DNA of 64,000 nt from contig NZ_CP087719.1 of the NCBI RefSeq assembly GCF_020991085.1, positions 1,116,001-1,180,000 of the forward strand. The letters are read 5' to 3'. Below, in pieces: positions 18,030 to 26,058 of this stretch. Source of the stretch: Roseomonas sp. OT10 (GTDB lineage Bacteria; Pseudomonadota; Alphaproteobacteria; Acetobacterales; Acetobacteraceae). Position 1 is the stretch's first letter, and the number at the start of each line of letters is the position of its first letter. The notes under the pieces are model-generated. The model saw only the letters and a list, made by a program, of their open reading frames with translations. It made no database searches and was not told the DNA's origin. Both the position numbers and the translations under genes were made by a program.

Positions 18030-19193
18030 CTACCAGATCCGCGTCACGTCCTGCCCCAGCGCCATGGCGCCGGCATAGCGGGCCTGCGGGCCGCTTTGCA
18101 GGGGGTGGAAGCGCGCGCCCTGGATGTCGCGGAACAGCCGCTCCAGACCGTTCTCCCGCGTGAAGCCCGCGCCGCCGGCGAGTTCCAGGGCAAGTCCCAC
18201 GGCGCGGATGGCGTTCTCCGCCACCAGGGCACGGCCGATCATCACCTCGTTGACGCTCTCCGCGCCAGGCTTGTTGCGCTCCGCCACCTCCAGCATCCAG
18301 CCATGCGCCAACTGTGCCGCGCGCAGCGCCGTGTCCATGCGGCCGGCGAGATGCAGCGAGTCCTCTCCGACCGGGCGCCGCCCCGCCAGACCGATCGCGA
18401 CATCGCGCGCCCGCTCGGTCACGCCGAGATAGGCGGCGTAGATCAGCGGGAAGGCCAGGGTGGCGATGATCTGGAACAGCGGGTGCCACTCGCCCGCGCG
18501 GCGCTTCAGCGCCACCTGCGCATCGGCCACGAAGAGGCCGTCGATCACGATGTCGCCCGATCCGGTGCCTCGCATCCCCAGCGCCCGCCAGTTGTCGAGC
18601 ACCGTGACCTCCGCGGCCTTCACGGGGGCCGCGAAGTGCAGAACGCTGTCGCCCTCCGCCTCATGCAGCACGGCGCCGGTCATCAGCAGATCACCTGCCG
18701 GCCCGCCGGAGGAGAAGGGCTTCCGGGCGAAGACCCGGTAGCCGCCCTCGACGCGGCGCGCCTCGCCCGAGCCGCCGATCCAGTCGGCGCCGCCGCTGGA
18801 GAGCAGCACGATCCGCTCCGCCGCGACGCGGCGCAGCAGCGGCTCGACCGCGGCCAGCTTCTGGTGCCGCCAGCGCCAGGCGGGGATGGCCACCTGGTGC
18901 GTGTGCATGGCGAAGGCCAGCGCGGTGGAGGAACAGCCATGGGCGAGCCGGCGCAGCATATCTGCCAGCTCGCGTAGCTCCGCGCCGCCGCCGCCCAGCT
19001 CCGCGGGGACACCGGCCTCCATCAGCCCGGCCTCCTTCAGCGCGTCGTAGTTGGCGGCGACGAAGCGGTCCGCCCGGTCGTTCTCCGCGGCCTCCGCCGC
19101 GAAGCGCGGCACGAGCCGTTCCGCCCGGTCGGCGAGGGTGCCGCGGCCGGACGGCCCGCTGACGATGGGTTGGTGCTCGAGGGTGTCGGTCAT
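18030..19193 (-). CDS. Acyl-CoA dehydrogenase family flavoprotein
   Basis: FAD enzyme of 387 residues in the acyl-CoA dehydrogenase superfamily: N-terminal helical domain, middle beta domain (about 120-220, WRALGMRGTGSGDIVIDG) and C-terminal four-helix domain (LELAGGAGFTRENGLERLFRD ends the conserved part). The usual catalytic glutamate position near the C-terminus (YEGTSQI in typical members) reads HPLQSGPQ (363-370), so it either uses another base or acts as a flavin monooxygenase such as DszC-type members. The ATG at 19193 has a GGGAGAAGG site eight bases upstream. It is divergent from an HxlR regulator that probably controls it. Confidence 0.9.
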   Translation of the reverse strand: MTDTLEHQPIVSGPSGRGTLADRAERLVPRFAAEAAENDRADRFVAANYDALKEAGLMEAGVPAELGGGGAELRELADMLRRLAHGCSSTALAFAMHTHQVAIPAWRWRHQKLAAVEPLLRRVAAERIVLLSSGGADWIGGSGEARRVEGGYRVFARKPFSSGGPAGDLLMTGAVLHEAEGDSVLHFAAPVKAAEVTVLDNWRALGMRGTGSGDIVIDGLFVADAQVALKRRAGEWHPLFQIIATLAFPLIYAAYLGVTERARDVAIGLAGRRPVGEDSLHLAGRMDTALRAAQLAHGWMLEVAERNKPGAESVNEVMIGRALVAENAIRAVGLALELAGGAGFTRENGLERLFRDIQGARFHPLQSGPQARYAGAMALGQDVTRIW

Positions 19194-19240
19194 GTCCGTT
19201 GCCTTCTCCCGGATGAAGGAGACGGCATGGTCGTTCTGTG

Positions 19241-19273
19241 ATTGCAATATATCCAGTTCACGGACTGTACTGG
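19241..19273. promoter_or_regulatory. Candidate HxlR operator in the divergent promoter region
   Basis: The region between the dehydrogenase and the HxlR gene contains an AT-rich island unusual for this genome. Within it are a perfect 8-base palindrome (ATTGCAAT, 19241-19248) and a 21-base imperfect palindrome at 19253-19273 with CCAGT and ACTGG arms and inner CA/TG pairs (14 of 20 positions symmetric). Dimeric HxlR-type regulators bind such sites, so this is a reasonable operator for one or both genes. Confidence 0.5.
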
Positions 19274-19395
19274 CATGGGCTGCGGGATGCCCGGCGCCGG
19301 GCCGGTCGGCCGCGCCCCATATCGGGCCGGCTCCGCGCCGGGTGCACGCCTCCGGCGCCCGGCGCGGAAGGCTTGTGCCGGCCGGGAGAGGGCGC

Positions 19396-20088
19396 ATGAA
19401 CGAGCAGGGGAGCTACGGTCAGTTCTGCCCGGTCGCCATGGCCGCGGAGATCCTCTGCACCCGCTGGACCATGCTGGTGGTGCGGGAGATGCTCTGCGGC
19501 ACCACCCGCTTCAACGACCTCCGGCGCGGCGTGCCGCGCATGTCGCCGGCGCTGCTGTCGAAGCGGCTGAAGGAGCTGGAGCGCTCCGGCATCGTCCCCG
19601 TGCGGCCGGGCGGGCGCGGCACCCCGGAATACCACCTCTCCGAGGCCGGGGAAGATCTGCGGCCGGTGGTCATGGGCTTCGGCGGCTGGGGCCAGCGCTG
19701 GGTGGAATCGCAGCTTTCCCTGAAGAATCTCGATCCGTCCCTGCTGATGTGGGACATGCGCCGCCACCTCGATCCCCGGCCACTCCCGGAAGGCCGGTGC
19801 ACGATTCAGTTCCTGTACCCTGAGCTCCCCGAGGCGCGGCGCCGTTGGTGGCTTGTGGTGGACCAGGGCATGGTGGACCTGTGCAACGTCGATCCCGGAT
19901 TCGAGGTCGACCTGCTGGTGACGGGGCCGCTGCGCAGCATGACGGCGGTCTGGATGGGGATCTCCACCGTGCGTCGGGAGGTGGAGGAGGGGCGGCTCTC
20001 CGTCGACGGCGACCCTCGCCTCGCCGGGTCGATGCAGCGCTGGCTCGGCCTCAGCCCCTTCGCGGGCGAAACCCGCCGCCGCCCCTGA
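19396..20088 (+). CDS. HxlR family winged-helix transcriptional regulator
   Basis: DNA-binding regulator of 230 residues. The HxlR winged helix occupies about residues 10-105 (FCPVAMAAEILCTRWTMLVV, FNDLRRGVPRMSPALLSKRL, then a wing with RGTPEYHLSEAG). The conserved cysteine near the start (Cys11), redox-active in some relatives, is present. The C-terminal half (about 120-230) is an added domain that resembles ligand-binding SCP2-like sequences often seen in long HxlR proteins. It is read divergently from the acyl-CoA dehydrogenase gene and most likely controls it and itself. A GGGAGAGGG site precedes the ATG. Confidence 0.92.
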   Translation: MNEQGSYGQFCPVAMAAEILCTRWTMLVVREMLCGTTRFNDLRRGVPRMSPALLSKRLKELERSGIVPVRPGGRGTPEYHLSEAGEDLRPVVMGFGGWGQRWVESQLSLKNLDPSLLMWDMRRHLDPRPLPEGRCTIQFLYPELPEARRRWWLVVDQGMVDLCNVDPGFEVDLLVTGPLRSMTAVWMGISTVRREVEEGRLSVDGDPRLAGSMQRWLGLSPFAGETRRRP

Positions 20089-20098
20089 GCCTGCTGGC

Positions 20099-20728
20099 AT
20101 GATCCTGGAAGCTTCCCGCCTCATCCTCCGTCCCTGGTGCGCCGCGGACCGCGAGCCCTTCGCGGCGCTGAACGCGGAGCCGGCGGTGCAACGGCACCTG
20201 CTGCCGCTGGACCGCGCCGGCTACGACGCCATGCTCGACCGGATCGACGCGCATTTCGCCACGCATGGCTGGGGCTTCTGGGCGGTGGAGCACCGGGCGG
20301 AGGGCGTCCTGATCGGGCTCTGCGGCCTGGCCCGCATCCCCTGGGAGGCGGAGTTCACCCCGGCGGTGGAGATCGGCTGGCGCCTCGCCACGCGCTGGCA
20401 GGGCCAGGGGCTGGCGCGGGAGGCGGCGTCGCTCGCGCTCGATGCCGGCTTCGGCCCGATCGGGCTGGAGCGGATCGTCGCCTTCACCGTGCCGGCGAAC
20501 ACGGCCTCCTGGGGGCTGATGGAGCGGCTGGGAATGCGGCGCGGCGGCGAGTTCGGGCATCCGCGCCTGGCGCCCGACCACCCGCAGCACCGTCACCTCT
20601 GGTACGAGACGGATGCCGCCGCGTGGCGCGCGGGGCCGGGGCGGAGCGCCGGGGAAGGGCACCGCCCGGGCGGGGAGGGCGGCCCGCCGGCCGGGAGGCC
20701 CGGCGTCACAGGCGGGCGCGGCCCGTGA
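20099..20728 (+). CDS. GNAT acetyltransferase, RimJ/RimL-like
   Basis: N-acetyltransferase of 209 residues, begins ILEASRLILRPW as RimJ/RimL relatives do, with the acetyl-CoA loop region RWQGQGLAREAA at about residues 100-111 and the C-terminal ANTASWGLMERLGM segment. Substrate may be a protein N-terminus or a small amine. The last 35 residues are Gly/Pro/Arg-rich and overlap the convergent phzF-like gene by 23 bases, so they may not be conserved. It lies ten bases after the HxlR gene and could be co-transcribed with it. Confidence 0.9.
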   Translation: MILEASRLILRPWCAADREPFAALNAEPAVQRHLLPLDRAGYDAMLDRIDAHFATHGWGFWAVEHRAEGVLIGLCGLARIPWEAEFTPAVEIGWRLATRWQGQGLAREAASLALDAGFGPIGLERIVAFTVPANTASWGLMERLGMRRGGEFGHPRLAPDHPQHRHLWYETDAAAWRAGPGRSAGEGHRPGGEGGPPAGRPGVTGGRGP

Positions 20729-21557
20729 TGCAGGTGGTCACCGCGCCGCCGATCCAGATCTCCGCCCCGTCGCGCTCGACGAAGACCCGCCCCTCGCGGC
20801 CCAGCACGGTGCCCTGGCTCGCCACGTAGCGGTCGGGGGCGATCCCGGCGCCGATCAGCCAGCGCGCCAGCCCGGCATTGAGGCTGCCGGTCACGGGGTC
20901 CTCGTAGCCGCCGGCGGTGAAGGCGCGGACCTCGAACTGCGCCGCCGTCCCGTCCGCCGCCGGGTCCCAGGCCCCGACCAGCCCGATGCGCCGCCGGCCC
21001 AGCGCGGCGAAATCCGGCCGCACCGCCAGCACGGCGGCGCGGGAGGGCAACAGCAGGCCGAGCCAGTCCGGCCCGTTCTCCACCCAGGAGGCGGCGAGGA
21101 CCGATCCCGGCTCCAGGCCCAGGGCGGCGGTGAGGTCGGCGAGCAGCGCCGGCTCCGGCGGCCCCTCCCGCCGCAGCGGCGGCGCGGCGAAGGCGAGGCC
21201 GCCGGCGGTGCGCCGGATGCGGACCAGGCCGATGCCGCATTCCTGCACCACCTCCGCGCCGCGCGGCACGCCGCCCGCCTCCAGCCAGGCGTGGCAGCTC
21301 CCCAGCGTGGGGTGGCCGGCGAAAGGAAGCTCGCCGAAGGGGGTGAAGATGCGGACACGGTAATCCGCCTCCGGCGTGGTGGGCGGCAGGAGGAAGGTGG
21401 TCTCGCTGAGGTTGGTCCAGTTGGCGAAGCGGGCCATCACCGCCTCCTCCAGCCCCTCGGCGCCCAGCACGACGGCGAGCGGATTGCCGCGCAGCGGCCG
21501 GTCGGTGAAGACGTCGACCTGCCGGAAGGCAAAGTCCTTCGGGGCGGGATTGGGCAT
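20706..21557 (-). CDS. PhzF family isomerase-like protein
   Basis: Member of the PhzF/diaminopimelate-epimerase-fold family, 283 residues. The catalytic glutamate corresponds to Glu52 (TNLSETTF), the GHPTLGS turn follows near residue 80, and the second-half EDPVTGSLNA motif is intact. In phenazine producers PhzF isomerises DHHA, but no other phenazine gene is here, and most family members have unknown substrates. The ATG at 21557 fits the typical FRQVDVFTDRPLRGNPLAVV N-terminus. Confidence 0.93.
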   Translation of the reverse strand: MPNPAPKDFAFRQVDVFTDRPLRGNPLAVVLGAEGLEEAVMARFANWTNLSETTFLLPPTTPEADYRVRIFTPFGELPFAGHPTLGSCHAWLEAGGVPRGAEVVQECGIGLVRIRRTAGGLAFAAPPLRREGPPEPALLADLTAALGLEPGSVLAASWVENGPDWLGLLLPSRAAVLAVRPDFAALGRRRIGLVGAWDPAADGTAAQFEVRAFTAGGYEDPVTGSLNAGLARWLIGAGIAPDRYVASQGTVLGREGRVFVERDGAEIWIGGAVTTCITGRARL

Positions 21558-21636
21558 GGGTGCGGCTCCGCTATGGCCTGGCGGCTGTATCCTCGCGGGG
21601 ATTCCCCGGCCAGGGCCGTGGCAGCGCGGGTCCGTC

Positions 21637-22851
21637 CTACCGCACCGGATCGAAGGGGCTGGCGCCCAGCGCCGCCAGGGCGGCCCAGCCGGTGGCGCCC
21701 AGATGCCCGCGCCGGGGGTAGCGGAAGGGGACGTCGCCGTTCCACATCCCCGTGGTCAGCCAGGGGATGCTGGACGCCTTCACCCACCCGTCGCGCCCCT
21801 GGTTCGCCCGCAACGTCGCCAGGAAACGGGCCGCCAGCGGCTCGCGCCCCGTCCGGCGCAGCAGCAACGCCGCCTGGGCCGTGCCCTCAGGCCAGATGCC
21901 GTCGCGGTCGTCGTTGAAGTCCAGCCCGTCCAGCTCCGCCGCCGGGGCGCCGGCCGGCAGCCCGTGGCGGGCCAGCACCCAGTCCAGTGCCGTTTCCTGC
22001 CCCGGCGCGGTGATTCCCGGCGCCAGCAGCGGCCAGAGGTTGGCGTCGAGCGCGGAGGAACCGTCCACCTCGCCCGCAGGCGAGCGCCCGGCGGCGAAGC
22101 GGCCCTCGGCGGGAAGCCACATCGAGCGCACGAAGCCGGCGGCCTTCTCCGCCTCGGCGGTGCGGCCCAGCCGGGCGAAGGCGACGGCGCAGTCCAGGTT
22201 CTGCTCGGTGGACAGCCATTCCTGCACCGCCGGCGACGGCTCGTGCCCCAGCGTGCCGCCCGCGAAGCCGCGGGGGCGGGAGAGGTCGCGCGCGATCCAG
22301 CCCGCGGCCCGTTCCGCCGCCACGCGGAAGACAGCCCCACCCAGTGCGGTCCACAGCAGGATGGCAAAGGCCACCGGGCCGGTGGCCGAGCCGGCGGCAT
22401 AGCCGTCCTCGATCCAGGCCCGGCGATCGCGGTCCCACCAGCCGGGTGGCCGGGCGCTGCGGGGCGCCTCGGGGAATAGGCGCCCGGCGGCATAGGCGTT
22501 GCGCAGCCGCCCGTCCTGCCAGAAGCGGTCCTGGAGCTGGGCGAGGCGCAGCCCCTCGGCGATCCGCTCCGCCAGGCTGCGCTCGCCCCCCGCCAGCAGG
22601 GCCAGGGCGGCGATCGCGTTGTCATAGGCATAGGCGGTCTCGCCATGGCTGCGGTCGAAGGGCTCGCCGCCATCGGCGACGTAGCTCTTCAGCAGCCCGG
22701 GGCCATCCAGCGCCGCCGCCGCCGCCCGGATGGGAGCCAGGAAGGCAGGCGCCGCGTCGGCCCAGCCCGCGGCCCGGGCACGGGGCGGCCGCAGGCCGGC
22801 GGTCAGGGCGGACAGGGCGAGCAGGCGTCGGGTCACGGGCACGCCCGCCAT
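21637..22851 (-). CDS. Exported helical-barrel protein, possible glycoside hydrolase-like
   Basis: Predicted periplasmic protein of 404 residues. The N-terminus (VTRRLLALSALTAGLRPPRARA) is a signal peptide with an Arg pair. The mature part has repeated helix pairs with aromatic and acidic motifs (YAYDNAIAALALLAGGE, WWDRDRRAWIEDGYAAGS, WPLLAPGI, DGIWPEGTAQAALLL), the look of an alpha/alpha-barrel such as six-hairpin glycosidases. I cannot name the family or substrate. A GTG 24 bases further upstream, just after the transporter stop, is an alternative start. It lies directly downstream of the DMT exporter gene and is probably co-transcribed. Confidence 0.8.
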   Translation of the reverse strand: MAGVPVTRRLLALSALTAGLRPPRARAAGWADAAPAFLAPIRAAAAALDGPGLLKSYVADGGEPFDRSHGETAYAYDNAIAALALLAGGERSLAERIAEGLRLAQLQDRFWQDGRLRNAYAAGRLFPEAPRSARPPGWWDRDRRAWIEDGYAAGSATGPVAFAILLWTALGGAVFRVAAERAAGWIARDLSRPRGFAGGTLGHEPSPAVQEWLSTEQNLDCAVAFARLGRTAEAEKAAGFVRSMWLPAEGRFAAGRSPAGEVDGSSALDANLWPLLAPGITAPGQETALDWVLARHGLPAGAPAAELDGLDFNDDRDGIWPEGTAQAALLLRRTGREPLAARFLATLRANQGRDGWVKASSIPWLTTGMWNGDVPFRYPRRGHLGATGWAALAALGASPFDPVR

Positions 22852-22882
22852 CTGGCGCGCCCGGCGTGGCGACACCAGGGCA

Positions 22883-23827
22883 TCAGCCCGGGGGGATCGC
22901 GTGCTCCCGCTTCACCGTGCCGCTGCGGACCTTCTCGCGGAAGAAGATGAACAGCCCCGCCCCGGTGATCAGCGCCGCGCCCGCCAGCGTGCCGGGTCCC
23001 GGCTCCTCGCCGAAGAAGATCGCGCCGAAGGCCAGGGCCCAGACGATCAGCGTGTAGTGGTAGGGCGCGACCACGGAGGCCGGGGCGATCAGCAGGGCCC
23101 GGTTGACGCAGGCCATGCCCGCCATCGCCACCACGCCGAGCAGGGCCAGCCGCGCCGTCGTCCCGGCATCGATCGGTGCCCAGTCGCCCGCCAGCACCAG
23201 CGCCGCCCCCAGCACCCAGCCGCCGCCGAGCTGCCCGGTCAGCAGCACCCGGTTGTCCGTGCCGGAGAGGCGGCGGGTGATCACCAGCATGAGCGCGTAG
23301 ACGAGGCTGCCCGCGACCGCCGCCAGCAGGCCGAAGGAGGGCGCGGCGCTGCCCGGCTGCATCGCCAGCACCACCCCGGCGAAGCCCACCAGCACCGCCG
23401 CCCAGCGCCGCCAGCCCACGCTTTCGCCCAGCAGCCAGGGCGAGAGGGCGGTCACGTAGATCGGCGCGGCGAGGTAGATGGTCAGCGTCTCGCCCAGCGG
23501 CAGGGCGGAGAGGGCGAGGTAGAACAGCGCCACCTCCGCCATCGCCAGCACGATGCGCAGCGCCTGCAGCCCCGGGCGCGGCGCCCGCCGGAAGGGGCCT
23601 GCCCCGGCGCGCCACAGCACCGGCGTCAGCAGCACGAAGGCCGCGGTGCTGCGGATCAGCAGGATCTGCCCGATGGTCGCGGCGGCGACGAGGGATTTCC
23701 CCAGCGCGTCATTGGCGGCGAAGAGGAAGACGCCGAGCACGGTGAGGCCGATGCCGCGCAGGGCCGGGGAAGCGAGTGCCGGAGAGCCGCCCAGCATGGT
23801 GGGCAAGGGGTTCGGGATGGGCGGCAT
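22883..23827 (-). CDS. EamA/DMT family transporter
   Basis: Inner-membrane permease of 314 residues with ten predicted helices arranged as two EamA repeats (about 25-150 and 165-295). The first repeat holds ANDALGKSL and PLGETLTIYLAAPIYVTALS; the second ends FGAIFFGEEPGPGTLAGAALI, the usual EamA signature. Members export amino acids, nucleotides or other small metabolites, here unknown. Start at 23827 gives a short tail before helix 1; an ATG at 23797 is also possible. Confidence 0.92.
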   Translation of the reverse strand: MPPIPNPLPTMLGGSPALASPALRGIGLTVLGVFLFAANDALGKSLVAAATIGQILLIRSTAAFVLLTPVLWRAGAGPFRRAPRPGLQALRIVLAMAEVALFYLALSALPLGETLTIYLAAPIYVTALSPWLLGESVGWRRWAAVLVGFAGVVLAMQPGSAAPSFGLLAAVAGSLVYALMLVITRRLSGTDNRVLLTGQLGGGWVLGAALVLAGDWAPIDAGTTARLALLGVVAMAGMACVNRALLIAPASVVAPYHYTLIVWALAFGAIFFGEEPGPGTLAGAALITGAGLFIFFREKVRSGTVKREHAIPPG

Positions 23828-24018
23828 GGGTCCTGGCGTTCCTTGGCCGCGCGGCACGCCACCCGGCGGCCGGTGATAGGCCGCCGGACGGGGCGCTCCA
23901 AGCCCCTCCGCGCCGGCGCGAGGCCGCCCGGCCTGTTCATCGCCGTGGTGCGATGCCACATGACCAGGCGCGACCCCAGCCGGCCCGGACCTTCCGGCGG
24001 GGGCAGGGAGAGTTGACC

Positions 24019-24513
24019 ATGGACCCCGTCCGTCAGGAGTTCCGCGACGCGATGGCGCGCCTGGGCGCCGCGGTGAACATCGTGACCTCCGACGGCGCCG
24101 CCGGCCCGGCCGGCTTTACGGCGAGCGCGGTGTGCAGCGTGACGGACGATCCGCCGACCCTGCTGGTCTGCATGAACCGGAGCAGCAGCCTGAACCCCAT
24201 CGTCAAGGCGAACGGCGTCTTCTGCGTCAACGTGCTCTCGGCCCGGCAGCAGGGGCTGTCGCGCGCCTTCGCCTCCTCGCGGGGGATACCGATGGCCGAC
24301 CGCTTCGCCGAGCCCGGCTGGGACCGGCTGGTCACCGGCTCGCCCGCTTCGCGCGGGGCGGTGGCCTCGGTCGATTGCGAGATCGAGGAGGTGCTGGAGA
24401 AGGGCACCCACAGCGTGCTGTTCGGCGCGGTCAAGGCCATACGCCTCAACCCGCCGGAGGACGTGCTGATCTGGTGGGCGCGCGACTACCGGGTGCTCAG
24501 CGGCGCCGCCTGA
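24019..24513 (+). CDS. Flavin reductase-like FMN-binding protein
   Basis: Small flavoprotein of 164 residues of the HpaC/flavin_reduct family, which reduces FMN or FAD with NAD(P)H for a partner monooxygenase. Visible motifs are AVNIVTSDG, GFTASAVCSVTDDPPTLLVCMNR (flavin phosphate region, about 32-54), FCVNVLSA and VDCEIEEVLEKGTHSVLFGAV. The ATG has GGGAG nine bases upstream. It stands alone, divergent from the DMT transporter, and no monooxygenase is adjacent; the oxygenase partner could be the acyl-CoA dehydrogenase homologue at 18030 if that is a monooxygenase, but this is speculative. Confidence 0.9.
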   Translation: MDPVRQEFRDAMARLGAAVNIVTSDGAAGPAGFTASAVCSVTDDPPTLLVCMNRSSSLNPIVKANGVFCVNVLSARQQGLSRAFASSRGIPMADRFAEPGWDRLVTGSPASRGAVASVDCEIEEVLEKGTHSVLFGAVKAIRLNPPEDVLIWWARDYRVLSGAA

Positions 24514-24531
24514 CCGGCTCCGGGAATGAAA

Positions 24532-24559
24532 AAGGCCCCGGGGTCACCCCCGGGGCCTT
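24532..24559 (-). terminator. Intrinsic terminator, perfect 12-bp stem
   Basis: Perfect inverted repeat (24532-24543 and 24548-24559) with a four-base loop. On the minus strand it is followed by a run of five T, the classic Rho-independent form, so it best fits the end of the binding-protein transcript that includes the short frame at 24593. On the plus strand it lies 18 bases after the flavin reductase stop and may also help end that transcript, though the T run is missing there. Confidence 0.85.
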
Positions 24560-24592
24560 CCATTGCGGTGGCCGAGGCCGGCCCGCCCGAAC

Positions 24593-24670
24593 TCAGAATC
24601 CCGCCGCGAGCGTGGCGACGGCAGTGATCCGGTCCGCGGGCCGAGCGCCCGACATCAGGCAATGAGACAC
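24593..24670 (-). CDS. Candidate small protein of 25 residues with an extreme Shine-Dalgarno
   Basis: Short reading frame starting GTG (VSHCLMSGARPADRITAVATLAAGF), followed by TGA. Immediately upstream (24686-24671 on the minus strand) is GAAAGGAGGTGATCCA, which pairs along 16 bases with the 3' tail of bacterial 16S rRNA; the GGAGG core is seven bases from the GTG. The frame lies between the Liv-type binding-protein gene and a strong terminator on the same strand, so it is probably the last unit of that mRNA. An overlapping 7-codon frame (GTG inside the ribosome site) also exists. No family recognised; translation is inferred, not proven. Confidence 0.5.
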   Translation of the reverse strand: MSHCLMSGARPADRITAVATLAAGF

Positions 24671-24743
24671 TGGATCACCTCCTTTCGGTTGTTGACGACG
24701 GCCAGGGATGTGGCGACGGCCCCCCGCCGCCACAAGGCCCGCC

Positions 24744-25871
24744 TCACATCTGGGCGTAGGAGCCGTTCTTCCAGACGTAGAAGACGTAGTCCGCCACCGT
24801 CGGGTCGCCCTTGGGCGTGAAGCTGATCGGGCCCAGCACCGTCTGCCACGGGCCGCCGGACTTGATCGTCTCCGCCACCTTGCGCGGGTCGGTGCTGTTG
24901 GCCTTCTTCGCCGCCTCGGCCCAGACCTGCACGGCGGCATAGGTGTAGAGGGTGTAGCCCTCCGGATCGACGTTGCGCGCCTTGAAGGCCTGCACCACCT
25001 CCGCCGCCGTCGGGCGCGTGCGCACGTCGGGCGAGAAGGTCATCAGCGTGCCCTCGCCGGCCGGGCCGGTGATCTGCCAGAACTCGTTGGTCACCAGCGC
25101 GTCGCCGCCGATCAGGGTCACGTCCATCCCCTGCTCCTTGGCCTGGCGCAGGATCAGCCCGGATTCCGTGTGGTAGCCGCCGATGTAGATGACGCCGACA
25201 TTCGCGGCCTTCAGGCGCGAGACGATGGCGTTGTAGTCGCGCTCGCCCGGGGTGTAGGCGGCATAGATCGCCTCCGTGACCCCCGCCGCGTTCAGCGCCT
25301 TCTTGGTCTCGTCCGCCAGACCCTTCCCGTAGGCGGAGTTGTCGTGAAGGATCGCGACGGGCTTGCCCTTGAAGCGCTCGGCGATGAACTTGCCGGCCAC
25401 CGCGCCCTGCTGGTCGTCGCGGCCGCAGGTGCGGAAGGTGTTCCAGCCGCCCTGCTCGGTATAGGCGGGGTTGGTGGAGGCGGGGCTGATCTGCAGCACG
25501 CCCTCCTCGCCATAGACCTTGCTCGCCGGGATCGAGGAGCCGGAGCAGAAGTGCCCCGCCATCAGCTTGATGCCGCGCCCCGAAAGCTGGTTCGCCACCG
25601 ACACCGCCTGGCGCGGGTCGCAGGCGTCGTCGCCCACCTCCAGGATCAGCTGCTGGCCCAGCACGCCGCCCGCCTTGTTGAGGTCGGCCACGACCTGGGT
25701 CGCGCCCTCCTTCATCTGCGCGCCGAAGGCGGCGTACTGGCCGGTCATCGGCCCGGCGGTGGCGATGCGGATGCCCGACTGGGCGAGCGCCCCGCGGGTG
25801 CCCCCGGCGGCGAGGACCGCGGGCGCGGCCAGGGTCGCGCCGAGCAGGCGGCGCCGGTCGAGAGTGGGCAT
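24744..25871 (-). CDS. Branched-chain amino-acid-type ABC transporter substrate-binding protein
   Basis: Periplasmic binding protein of the LivJ/LivK (Peripla_BP_6) family, 375 residues. The signal peptide begins LDRRRLLGATLAAP and ends at ALAQSG; the triple Arg suggests Tat export. Mature motifs include IRIATAGPMTGQYAAFGAQMKEGA and SPASTNPAYTEQGGWNTFRT, typical of this family. GGAGG lies upstream of the ATG at 25871. It is on the same strand as livHMGF (27038-31009) but separated by two plus-strand genes, so it has its own promoter. The ligand may be a branched-chain amino acid, urea or an aromatic acid. Confidence 0.94.
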   Translation of the reverse strand: MPTLDRRRLLGATLAAPAVLAAGGTRGALAQSGIRIATAGPMTGQYAAFGAQMKEGATQVVADLNKAGGVLGQQLILEVGDDACDPRQAVSVANQLSGRGIKLMAGHFCSGSSIPASKVYGEEGVLQISPASTNPAYTEQGGWNTFRTCGRDDQQGAVAGKFIAERFKGKPVAILHDNSAYGKGLADETKKALNAAGVTEAIYAAYTPGERDYNAIVSRLKAANVGVIYIGGYHTESGLILRQAKEQGMDVTLIGGDALVTNEFWQITGPAGEGTLMTFSPDVRTRPTAAEVVQAFKARNVDPEGYTLYTYAAVQVWAEAAKKANSTDPRKVAETIKSGGPWQTVLGPISFTPKGDPTVADYVFYVWKNGSYAQM

Positions 25872-25990
25872 GGGGGAAGGTCCTCCGTCATCCGTCGGGC
25901 CCGTGCGCCGGGCCACCGGCGGGAAGCCTAGAGCAGATCATGCGGGCTCGGAAACGGCCTGGGACAATCCGGAACACGCCGTGTCCGGCT

Positions 25991-26029
25991 GTTGCCCCGG
26001 GGACGGCGCAGGGTGGGAGCCGGGGCAAC
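25991..26029. repeat. Inverted repeat in the divergent intergenic region
   Basis: Perfect ten-base inverted repeat (GTTGCCCCGG / CCGGGGCAAC) with a 19-base loop, just before the plus-strand gene at 26059 and upstream of the binding-protein gene at 25871. A second, imperfect hairpin (25969-25988) lies next to it. The pair could be a terminator-like or regulatory structure; no T run follows. Confidence 0.5.
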
Positions 26030-26058
26030 GAAGGCGTGATCGCGGCGTTGCCGCCTCC

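Noticed and set aside
24671-24686. Plus-strand match to the 3' end of 16S rRNA, as if an rRNA fragment
   Set aside because: Only 16 bases match. The bases upstream do not resemble the conserved 16S sequence before the tail, so it is better read as a strong ribosome site on the minus strand.
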